Assembly: GCA_008638375.1 (NCBI GenBank)
Contig: CM018041.1
Span: 9,448,627 to 9,512,626, forward strand
Direction: 5' to 3'
DNA: 64,000 nucleotides
Origin: Nyssa sinensis
Lineage: Eukaryota; Streptophyta; Magnoliopsida; Cornales; Nyssaceae
The notes beneath the pieces are model-generated. The model was not told the origin of the DNA. It made no database searches and worked only from the letters and a program-made list of their open reading frames with translations. A program made the translations under genes and the position numbers. This document shows, one piece after another, positions 46,954 through 57,301 of the stretch (the first letter of the stretch is position 1; each line of letters starts with the position of its first letter).

Positions 46954-47889
46954 TAAAACGGAAAATTAAAACTTACCCAGTAATGGTGGCGTTTAGGTTT
47001 GGAGGACATGTTGCGTCCTCTACAAGCATTTCAAGTGAGGCGGAATTGACCTGGCCCTGACCGCCATATATCAAGGGGGCTTTCTCCTAGGGTTCTGGCT
47101 CCCTCGTTTGCCATTTTTGGCTCCTATTTAAGCCTTTTTTTCTCATAGAACCCTACCAAGTATTTGGCTATTTGGAGTTGTTTTAAGTTTTTATGTTAAG
47201 TCTAATTCATCTTTCTTTAGTTTTTACCTAGGTAATATCAGCAGTTCTTTTATAATTTTATGCAGTTAATTAACTCCTTTCCCTACATTAATTATTTTTT
47301 TTAATTTTCTGTCCTTTTATGCTTGTTTTCTTGAAGACAAAATTTAAACCAAAACCATCTATAGCCATGACTATATCTATTTATAATTTAGGGTTTCTAA
47401 TTGATTTCATTTTGGGCAGATGACAGGTTCTTCCTGTCCAATTATGCAAGACATATAGAGCTTTTGTATTTCAGAAGGGAGAGAAAAAAGTGTGTGAAAT
47501 ACATAGCATTGGTTACAATCTACGTAATAATTACCGAGATATATCACTTATGTGTTGTTGACTATACAAATTAGGACAATGTTTGGTTCCAAACTAAATA
47601 GAAAGAACCTTTTCATACCAAATACTTATCATAACCACAATGTATCATGTGTGTAATCACTATTTAGTTTTAACTAAAAAAATAAAAATTACATAAATTT
47701 AGAAGCACGTGTGTATTGCATACATAAAAGATTATGATTGTGACATGTACATGGATAAAAAGAACTTCCTACCTAATTTGGAACCAAGCATACTTCTATA
47801 AATAATATAATTTAAGTTTACTAGCCAGGTGAATGTCTTAAGGTAATGTAACGAGTTTCTATCCATTTTTTTATGGAAGCGATGAGTGT
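46954..47889. other. MIR172 upstream region
   Basis: 46978-47090 is a GC-richer island with open frames on both strands but no recognised protein. It includes CCTAGGGTTC (47086-47095), whose complement contains the telobox-like AACCCTA, and a CTCCTATTTAAGCC motif near 47122. The remainder is AT-rich without a gene. Confidence 0.5.
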
Positions 47890-47899
47890 CAATACAAGA

Positions 47900-48590
47900 A
47901 ACAAAGATTTTTGTTGCACCGTAAATACATTAATAAGTATTGCAAAAAATATTCATGAAAAATATTTTTTTTACGTCATAAATACTTTAATAAATACTGC
48001 AAAGAATATTCGCGACAAAGATTTTTGTTACGCCGTAAATACTTCAATAAATATTACAAAAAATATTTGTGACCGAGATTTTTGTTGCGCCGTAAATATG
48101 TTAATAAATATTGCAAAAAAGTATTCGTGACAGAGATTTTTATTGTGTCGTAAATACTTTAATAAATACTGCAAAAAGTAGTCGCAACAAAGATTTTTGT
48201 TGCGCCATAAATATATTAATAAATATTGCAAAAAAGTATTAACGACAAAGAATTTTATTGCGACGTAAATAATTTAATAAATACTGCAAAAGGTAGTTGC
48301 GATATATTTTTGATGCGTTGCAAATATGTTAATAAATATTACAAAAAAATATTCGTAACAAAGATTTTTATTACGCTGTAAATACTTTAATAAATACTCC
48401 AAAAAGTAGTCTGAACAAAGATTTTTGTTATGTCGTAAATACGTTAATAAATACTGCGAAAAAGTATTTGCCGCAAAGATTTTTGTTGCGCAGTAAATAC
48501 TTTAATAAATATTGCAAAAAAGTATTAAAACAACCATTTTTATTGCGTTGTAAATACGTTAATAAATATTGCAAAAAACTATACGTGACG
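47900..48590. repeat. 12-copy tandem array of a 57-58-bp unit
   Basis: Each unit has an AAAGATTTTTGTTGCGCCGT start, then AAATAC(T/G)TTAATAAATA(C/T)TGCAAAAA, then a variable TATTCGTGAC-like end. Units are diverged from each other. From about the fourth to the ninth unit they alternate: one type carries ACTTTAATAAATACTGC with AGTAGTC, the other CGTTAATAAATATTGC with AGTATT, giving a dimeric period of about 115 bp. Because 57 is a multiple of three, a repetitive frame stays open at 47873-48130; it is not a real gene. The array abuts CACTA-like subterminal repeats on its right. Confidence 0.92.
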
Positions 48591-49035
48591 ATTATTAAGC
48601 GCTGCCATAATCGCTGTTAATAAGATTGAAGCAACAAGATTAGCGACGGGTAGTACAAAACGATGCAAATAAGAGTAACATTTGCAGCACTTTCAAGCGT
48701 GATAAATAATTACTTATTTGTATCTTACAAGCACCGCCAATAATAAAACTTTTTTGTTGTGATTTCAAGCACAACAAATAATCACTTGTTTATGATGATT
48801 CAAAGTGTCGCAAATAATGTTTACAACAACAAAAAGAATATTTACGACACTCCTTTATGCTACAAAAAAATATGTTTTTAAAACAATTATATAACACTAT
48901 AATTGATGACAATTACTAAGTTATTTGCAATACTTTTGAATTATTTGCGGCACTTTAAAATGCCACAAAAAAAATTAAAAGAAAATTCAAATGTATGACA
49001 ATAGTCTTCCCTATGTCAATAACCTACTAGTGAAA
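48591..49035. mobile_element. CACTA-like transposon right end
   Basis: The stretch holds many short inverted and direct motifs, such as TTTGCAGCACTTTC, AAAGTGTCGCAAATAATG and TTGCGGCACTTTAAAATGCC. It ends in CCTACTAGTG near 49035, which is the complement of CACTAGTAGG, a CACTA-type terminus. The motifs match in style the cluster at 41310-41840. No transposase is recognisable, and the other end of the element is not identified. Confidence 0.5.
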
Positions 49036-51642
49036 GAAATCGATCCACAATGCATTTTGACAATCTACAACCCACAATGAATTAAATAAAATTTTAGGTT
49101 ATGTTAGAATATTAATTTCAAATATTACATAAGACAATGTATCAAATACAGATCAAATTGTTATACAAAAAGAAAAAAAAAATCAAAAAGAAAAGACTTC
49201 CTCAAATACAGCTGCGAAACTTTGAAACTGGAAGACAAAAAATAGAAAAAAAAAGTGAGAAACATATTACAATAATTGTTCATTTGCATACATTAGACTT
49301 TTTTCAATAAACAAACAATTTCAAATTCATATATTGTGAGACAATCAAATCGAGAAATAATACAATCAAATCATGTTACAATTTATGTATTACAATCAAC
49401 TCAACAGTATAATTACAATATTATAAAGTAACAGAAAATCCTACAACAGGTTTTACTAGTGTTTTTTAAAAGAGCTTAGCAATTGATCAGATGTGGAGAT
49501 AGTTTGAAATAATACTTGGTTCTAAATTAGACAATGGAAACCTCTTACTGGTAATATATTTTTATTTAATTTTTAATTTTTAATTGAAAATAAAAAATCA
49601 CATAATAGTCATGTATTGTGTGTGTGTGTGTGTGATTAGCAATGACAATAGACTGAGCTAGGGGAGGGCCTTTTTTGTCCCCTGCTCGTCTCCCCAGACT
49701 CCATCGTGCCGCATTCTCATTCCATTCTAAAAAGTAATTTTAGTAACTTTTTAAATATTAAAACAAATTAACTAATATTATTATAAATACAAATTTATAC
49801 ATACATATAGATATATATACAAATTATATATATAGAATGCATATACACATATTATATATATACATATTTAAATTTATATATGCGATACTCTAAAATTTAT
49901 GATTTTATATGAAACTCCTCAAAATACCACCAGGCATTTCTCCTAATTAATCCCACCTTTCAAGTTAATTGTTGCCCTTGCCTAGGGCAGTTTAATTTCT
50001 TTTCATTTGTGAGGCAAAATGACTTTTAGCATCTGTTTGGCTTATATTTGCTTTATGACAATGGTTTTCTATATACAGCAATTAGATGTAGACAATTAAT
50101 TTCATTTTCTTGTCATTTTATCAACACAGACCGAAAGTAAGCTAAGAGTCTCCCCCCAAGAAAAGATTTGAAAGCACAACTAATTTCACTTTCTTTCAAC
50201 CGCCAAAAAGTTAACTATTATATAATGATTTATAAGAGCAGTTCTGAGTCATTAAAAATGTTATAATTATATTTTGTTACTTTAGTTTTAAAGCAGAGTT
50301 CCAACTGTTGGTTATTCATGTTTTTAAAATTTAATCGAGTCAAATGTTTTTTCAAATATGACTTTTATTTTAATAGTTATTATTAATCTCAACGGTTCAG
50401 ATTGTTTTAAATGTACGGTCCAGATTTGATTAAGTTTTTTTCTTATTTTAACGCTCAAATTACAGTGATAGTTGGGAAGAATAATTCTAGTTCTATTAAT
50501 CAAGTCCATCGCGAGTCCAACTTGAATAATTTTATTTTTTATATAATAATATTATATTACTTTAACAAATTGAACTCGATAAATTTACATGTCTCAAAAT
50601 ATGTTCAAATTTAACACATTAATCTTGCAAACTGAGTTTTACAACCCTATTTTCAACTTATTTCTCGTGTTTTGCACAAGGAGGATCAACACCGAGTAAC
50701 TTTTTACATAAAGTTTTAAGTGAAAAAACTAAAATAATTCAGCAATTCTTTTTGAAGCTGAAAAAGTTCAAAAACCCACCCTTGTTAAATCAGGAAAAAT
50801 GGATATTTCTTTTCAACATATTTAATTGTCTAACTTATCCTTTTGCTCGTGGAGAATATCATGCATTTATTATTCATACAGGTTAGTAAAATTTTATATA
50901 AAAAAAAAATTACTAAAATCTGACTTATCCTTGTGCTCGTGGAGAATATCATGCATTTATTATTCATACAGATTACTGAAATTTTCTATCAAAAAAAAAT
51001 TACTAAAATCAGGGTTCAAGAAGTGTTATTCAAGTAATATGACCCTCTTCTATTTGTAATCCTTTGTATTAAATGAGTGATAGAGAGCTAGAAACAGATG
51101 TCAATTCACGTGTACAATTTTTTTTATTTTTTTGGGCTCAAAATTTGAGCAGAATGGCATTATGATTCATAAATGACATGCATATTTTCATAATCCCATT
51201 GTGCAAAGCTGCCGATCGAATTTATTAACTTTGAAAAAGAAAGTCCACTGCATTCAGGTTCTAGTGGGGTCAAGGAAAAGTTTTCAATTCTCTTACACAT
51301 TTCCACTACTACTTTCATATGCAATGTGCATTGCCCACAGTAAATAGAGTAACTCATTTAGTTTTGATGATATTATTTTCAAGTGGTGGAATTAATGATG
51401 AGGGAACAAGAAGTTTTCATTAGAAGGGAGCTAGCTAGAAACAAATTTGAAGGAAAAAATGGATAATGTTACAGTAAAATCGAAAACTCGAGTGAATATG
51501 AGACTAAATTATTTTAATTATTGAATGATTTAAGTATTGAGAAGGGTTTGTATTCTCTCTCTCACGGTATACACAAAAATAAAATATTGTAATTGGATTA
51601 GATATAAAATCCAAAAAGAATTTTTTTGCTATTATATTTAGT
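49036..51642. other. AT-rich intergenic DNA
   Basis: No gene recognised. Contains a (GT)n tract near 49617-49635, TA-rich microsatellites near 49805-49880, a repeat ending GTTTTACAACCCT near 50636, and the 90-bp duplication listed separately. Confidence 0.6.
50833..51012. repeat. 90-bp tandem duplication
   Basis: ACTTATCCTT(T/G)TGCTCGTGG begins at 50833 and 50923. The units are nearly identical. The period of 90 keeps a repetitive open frame alive at 50826-51059, which shows no protein signature. Confidence 0.92.
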
Positions 51643-52020
51643 ATTCGTTTGGATCAGTTGAGAAAAAAGTGTGATTTGAGTTAAGCAAGCAATTTGAATA
51701 AGTACTCGTTTCGATGAGGAGTGAAAAAGTGCATTTTGAGAAAGTGCGGTTTGAGAAATGTGTGATTTGAAAAAGTGCAGATTGTGAATGTTTGGATAAA
51801 TGTATTTGAAACGGCCTTAAATAATATTGTAGTATTTGAATGTGTTATATAAACAGAAAACGGGCGTTTTTGAAATGAGAGTTTGTAAAAAGTCTTTTAT
51901 TGACACTTTTCTGAAATGGGCATTTCGAAAATGTTAAAACAAACATTCAAATATAAAAAAAGTCTGATTTTAACTCCAAAACGCCCATTTCGAAAATGCA
52001 ACTGCTCATCCAAACATGTC
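51643..52020. mobile_element. MITE, TCGTTTGGAT family, copy 1
   Basis: Begins with TTCGTTTGGAT and ends with CATCCAAACATG, inverted termini of the widespread plant type. Internal landmarks, including a GTGTTATATAAACAG-like segment and a TTTTGAAATGAGAGTT motif, are shared with copy 2 at 54030-54396. Noncoding, about 380 bp. Confidence 0.6.
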
Positions 52021-54029
52021 TTTTAGTAGTTGTGAAAATTACTTGAGTTAAGTTATTGAGGTTTGGATGAATGTATTCGACAAGTGCTTAAATAATACTA
52101 TAATGAGCTGTTGACAAGTGTCATTTTGCTAATTTTTAAAAAAGTTTCACCTGACTACTTTTTGAAAAAGTTCATTTTGAATTAAGTGTGGATTTATTAA
52201 ATGCGTTTTACCCGCCGAACCAAATACCTAACAAATTAAAAAAGTCTATTTTAAATTTGAAAAATTTATTAAGTACGACCAATAAACCTAATCATACACA
52301 ATCTTAGTAGAAAAACTTATGAATGCATTAACACACAAGGTTAAAAACACAATAATAGAACATATTCTCTAACTAGTGTAATAGTATATAAGTTTGGATA
52401 TGATGATGGTATCTTAATTACCCAAGCAAATTAAGCATAATAAGAAATTTGATACATTACTATATATATATATATCATTCTCAATAAAAAAATTTAAAAT
52501 TGCATAATATATATAATTATTACATGTTGTTATTGTATTTAATAGAGAATCCAAATCCTAATTCTTATAGATATGAGTCGGTTGAATTTTAAATCATGAT
52601 TCAAGTCATTGAGAGCTCTAATCAAGCATATCTAAAAGATTTTTAATCTAATTTTCCTTGCAATATGTAACAAGCATTTGCAAACACAATGGGCTACATA
52701 ATGAGATTGTATAACTGGTTTCAAAAAAGCATAAAATATTATGTGAAGTGGTATTATTTTCAACAAGTTTTCTAATGGGCTAAACAAAACTACTATTATC
52801 ACGCAAAATTTTGATTGCATTTATGTGCAATGTATGCATCGTTAAATACGTGTTTATTTTCACTAAATACTTTAGTGGACTAAAAAATATTATTGTAATC
52901 ACTCGTGAAGTTTCAATTACGTTTACGCCTGACAAACACACTATTAAATGTGTGAATATCGAATCTTCAAGTGTGATCAAACAAGTACTCATGGACTATA
53001 ATACTAGCCATATTTAGAAAAAGAGGGGGGACAAAGAATGACCGATGAAAGGATGTGAACCACATTAGACTAAAGGCAATGACAAAAGTAACAAAAACTA
53101 AGTGTACATGTCACTTGGGCTATAGGGCCTATGGTTCAATAATTTTTGTATTTGTCTTGCTATGTGTTAGCATTAGTTACTTTGAAGTATAAGGATAAAT
53201 TTTCTTCTTCATTTTTCAAAATTTCAAAATTAATAGTTATTATTATTTAATTAAAATAGAATTGAAAGACAATTCTCAATATTAGCATTAAAGTAATGAT
53301 ATATGCATCAAATTAATTTATCTATCGAATGACATAATTTAATTTAAGTTTTTTTAAAAAATTTAAATATAAAAATAATATATTTATTAATTTCAAAAAT
53401 ATTAATAATACTTATAAATCAATCGATAAGCTAAATCAACAGGCAAAACATTTTTCTCAACGTTGTTTATGTAATGTGTAGGTAGTTAAGAATGTTCTTC
53501 AAGGACATTTCAGTCATGAGAAAATCTAGCACCAATGTCAATCTCAGGCAGGTGTGTGTATATGTGTGTATAAACATATATATATATATACATATAAACA
53601 CACAGCGAGAGAAGATGTGACATTGATGGAGCTGAAACCGTACGGAAGTCGAAGGAGAGAGAGAGAGAACAAGCGTAGAACACGGAGTAGTGGAGAGAGT
53701 AGCGGCCAGCCCACATTGACATATCTTCCTCGTACGACCTGCACCCTTTTCCTTATTTAATTTTTTAATTTTTATTTTTTTTACTTTGAGAAGTGATTAA
53801 GAGTTTTTGCAGTGTACATGCTCCACTTGCAACAAAAACTCTAGCGATAATAATGGACGGGTGTGTGATGGAGATTCCTTTCTCAATTTCCCGAAGAAAA
53901 AAAAATGTTTCTTCTGAAATGTGTTTAAATCCTAAAATAAGTGATCGTCATTGGATTTTATTTATTTTTAATTAATTAATTAATTTTATTAAATTAAATT
54001 AAATGTAATTAATACATTTCAAACTAAGA
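52021..54029. other. AT-rich intergenic DNA with one GC-richer island
   Basis: Mostly AT-rich without recognisable genes. 53604-53750 is GC-richer and contains a (GA)n tract, but neither strand yields a known protein or a known microRNA. TA/TG microsatellites lie at 53555-53600. Confidence 0.55.
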
Positions 54030-54396
54030 GCTAATTTGAATGAATGATGAGAAATGTAATTTGAAAAAAGTGTAATTTTAAAAAATATAATTTGAATTAA
54101 GCCTGTGAATATTTAGATAATAAATATATTGGAAAGATATTTAAATGATATTGTAATATTTGAATGAACGATAAAAAGTATTGAATGTGTTATATAGAGA
54201 AAAATAGATGTTTTTGAAATGAGAGTTAAAAAAAAAATCATTTATTAACATTTTTTCAAAACGAACATTTGGATTTAGAAACTGTCCAAATTGATATTTT
54301 GAAAACGTCGAAACAAACAATGAAATATATATATAAAAAAATTGTTAGGACTTCGAAACACTCGTTTTAAAAATGATACGGCCCATCCAAACATGC
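54030..54396. mobile_element. MITE, TCGTTTGGAT family, copy 2
   Basis: Shares TTTTTGAAATGAGAGTT and a CATCCAAACATGC right end with the copy at 51643-52020. The left terminus is more degraded (GCTAATTTGAATGAATG). Noncoding. Confidence 0.55.
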
Positions 54397-56040
54397 TTAA
54401 AATATTACATGTGTTAAAATAAGAAATATGTATATAAATAAAAAGTTAGAATGATATTATTTTATTTTTCAAACATATTACTCTATTAAAGTTTATCTAA
54501 ACTTTTAGTAATAAATTACTAAAAAATATCATTACAAGTGTTAATTATATAACACAAAATTCTATTATTATTTTTATTTTATTTCAATATAGTATTAAAA
54601 AAATTCATGATTATGCATATCAAAATTTGATAAATAGCATATATTTTATATTATAACAACTAAATGATATTACTTATTCCACTTATTATATTTTAATATG
54701 TATGATTATGTTATTTTTTAATATTACTTTGTCAATACTAGACTTTTTCTCACGGTATGGTCAACGGATTTGAGTAATTATTTGATTGCCAATCGATCGC
54801 TACATATTATTAGAAAATATGGTGAAACTATTTTTCACAAATCTTAATTTTATGAAATAGTCATTTATTAAAAATTTCAAAAATTTTTAAAATTTTATAA
54901 GAAAAGATAATCACACTACGTCGCATAATGAAGTTTCACAGAGTTGTTTCTCAAGAGATTGGGTCAGGAGAATTGCATTGATAAGGCAAATTATTACCAC
55001 GTCGGGACTAAATTGATCGCCACAGTTAATTGACATTCTAATACCTGACTCACTTAATGAATGAATAATATGTACATTGAAGCAACAACTCGTGTGCTAC
55101 TTGACACATTTGACATAAAAAGACGTTCTAACATTCTATCACTTGACACAATGAATAAAATAACATGTGTATTGTAGCAACAATTCAAGTGCTACCTGAC
55201 ATATCTGACATAACACCCTTGTCATATGAATTTTCCTCTATTTCATTACTTTACTTTAAGAGAGAAAAATAACTTATTTATACGACACTTCCTGATTGAG
55301 TAAATGCATTATAACCTAGTTAGTGAAATATAACATATTGAGCCGCTATAATATTGTCTAAGTTAGCATCACATCACGATGTAATATTGAGTCATTACAA
55401 TATATAAACAACTTTTGGCAAATTTTGAAAGTTTTTTTCTTATATGATTCCTTGGCACATTGATATATGAAAATTCTTGAATAGATTTGGTACAATGATA
55501 TATATGATAATGTGTCATTTCAATAAAACTTTGTCAAGTATGATATAACTTATCTTTTTTAATAAAACACAATATGTATGATAGAGTATTATTGAAAAGA
55601 TATATTGACACGTGGTATACTAAAATTAAAGAAAAATAACTCATTGATATATGGATCATGTATAAATTATTTCCTTGGCGGCATCATTTGACAGCTCCCA
55701 CTTAGTAAATCCATGAACTGTGGCTATGGCGGTCGCTTTCAAATTGACAAGAATATTGTTAATGTTCATAGTCTTGTAGCTGTATGATTACCACACAAAA
55801 CAATAGGTACAGTGAATAGGCAGCATAGTAATGGAAAAAAAATTAATATCCTTAATTAAATTATAAAGTCTGTGTAGTGCATCAAGTAGACCATGCAGTG
55901 AGCTTCGGAGAAACTAACGTATCTTTCAAACTCTTGTAAGCACATATAAAATTGTTCTTTCTTATGTTAGCTTTGACCCATGAACATAACCTAATTCTGA
56001 TGATCCAGCAGAGCCATGTTTCCAAATCAACTACATCTCT
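54397..56040. other. AT-rich intergenic DNA
   Basis: No gene recognised on either strand. Includes imperfect repeats with ACTTGACACA and ACATTGACATAA-like motifs near 55090-55215. Confidence 0.55.
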
Positions 56041-56193
56041 TTATGTGTCTGTCAAATCACACTTGGATCTCTTTGCTTTTTCAATCTCTCCTTTTGCCTT
56101 TTGGGGAGGAAGGGTGACTGGATCGTCCTCTTCACCATCATCACATGCGCCCTCCAACCCCAGCTCACAGATAGACAACAAAGGGTCGATCAT
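56041..56193 (-). CDS. possible small gene, 50 codons
   Basis: On the minus strand an ATG at 56193 opens 50 codons to a TAA at 56041-56043. The peptide starts MIDPLLSICELGLEGACDDG, has an acidic patch (GEEDDP), and a Lys-rich part (QKAKGEIEKAKRSK). The block is clearly GC-richer than its surroundings, and the sequence before the ATG is CT-rich like a plant leader. It could be a small protein gene, a first exon, or a leftover exon. No family is recognised and there is no signal peptide or membrane segment. Confidence 0.35.
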   Translation of the reverse strand: MIDPLLSICELGLEGACDDGEEDDPVTLPPQKAKGEIEKAKRSKCDLTDT

Positions 56194-56880
56194 TTAACGG
56201 GTCTTTAAATGTCATACATATTCTGTGCGTGTGTGTGAGAGAGAGGGAGTAGATCAAAACAACTTCAGCATTGATTCGCTGCAGATATTCTTTTAACAAC
56301 AGTGGGGGCTATATGTTTTACTTGTGGCTTACAACCTTGTCCTTTTTTATTCAAACCCACAAATAAAGATATTATTCTTACCTCACCAACAACCCTTTTT
56401 TTATGATTGATGATTAATCCTACGTCTGTACTTTGCGATTTCTGATTAATATCTATTGTAATTTATTAAAATAAGACTAAGGATACTGACTCCACAACAC
56501 AAGCTATATTTATTTTGAATTGATAGGGGCACAGATCTCACAACATATTTATTATTTAAATTATGGAGAGAACACAACAGTCAGAATTTAGACTCACATA
56601 AAATACTTGGACTTTGTACAGCATGCACTTAGACCGTCCTACGGGCCATTACTCCACTAACTGGTAGGGGTTTCACCAATTAAAGCATGCATTCCTCTTC
56701 ACCTAGCACTATTTCTAATCAAATCTTATTAGTTACAATTTCAGTTAAACATCATGCGGATGACTACTTCAAATCCAGCACTTTCAGCTTTTTTGTTGAA
56801 ATATGGTGTTTATTGTTGGGTAGTTGTCATAAATTTATCCGAATTCTTGATGACTCGTTTGCGACCTAAAAAATGAGTAA
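56194..56880. other. intergenic DNA left of the copia element
   Basis: No recognisable gene. Includes a GT/GA microsatellite near 56225-56245. The open frame at 56687-56869 shows no domain. Confidence 0.5.
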
Positions 56881-57225
56881 TGTGTGGGTTTCACAGGGGT
56901 CCGAGCCTTTGAAAAAAAATTTTGACCCGTTTTTATTTTTGGGCCTCGTTTTTTTCTTATGTTGTACCCCACTTATATATGAGTATTATCTTTTAGGGGT
57001 TTTGAAAGAAAGAGAGGAGAGTCGTCGTTGGGGAAAAAGAAGTTTCGGGTTTTGGGAGATTCTGCTCTTTGTAATCTCTTTGACACATAATAAACTGATC
57101 ATCACTGTACGGGAACGTAGGCATCTTGTCGAACCAAGTAAATCTTGTGTCTTCTCTATTCGTTTTGTTTTGTTTTTACTCGTTTGAGATCGATTTATTA
57201 TTTGTTTGATTATTTTCGCACAACA
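56881..57225 (+). repeat. 5' LTR of a Ty1/copia retrotransposon
   Basis: Starts TGTGTGGGTT, ends CGCACAACA, and is followed two bases later by a primer-binding site. A TATA-like ACTTATATATGAG lies near 56970 and an AATAAA-like motif near 57090. The length of about 345 bp is normal for plant copia LTRs. The matching 3' LTR is not in the window because a CACTA element interrupts the internal region. The exact left end is inferred. Confidence 0.7.
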
Positions 57226-57227
57226 AT

Positions 57228-57240
57228 CGGTATCAGAGCC
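57228..57240 (+). other. primer-binding site for initiator tRNA-Met
   Basis: CGGTATCAGAGCC matches the usual plant copia PBS (TGGTATCAGAGCC) except at the first base. It lies immediately inside the LTR and sets the element's orientation as plus. Confidence 0.9.
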
Positions 57241-57301
57241 AAGATCTTCGATCTTGGTATTGGATTTTTTTATCGTTGGCGTATGAATGTGGATTTGATA
57301 A

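Noticed and set aside
47873..48130. Open frame encoding a 19-residue repeat protein
   Set aside because: It is the 57-bp DNA repeat read in a frame that stays open because 57 is a multiple of three. The opposite strand (48028-48231) is open for the same reason.
47900..48590. CRISPR-like array
   Set aside because: Units are contiguous and diverged with no unique spacers, and the genome is a plant nuclear genome.
50826..51059. Open frame with two 30-residue repeats
   Set aside because: A by-product of the 90-bp tandem duplication; no start context or protein signature.
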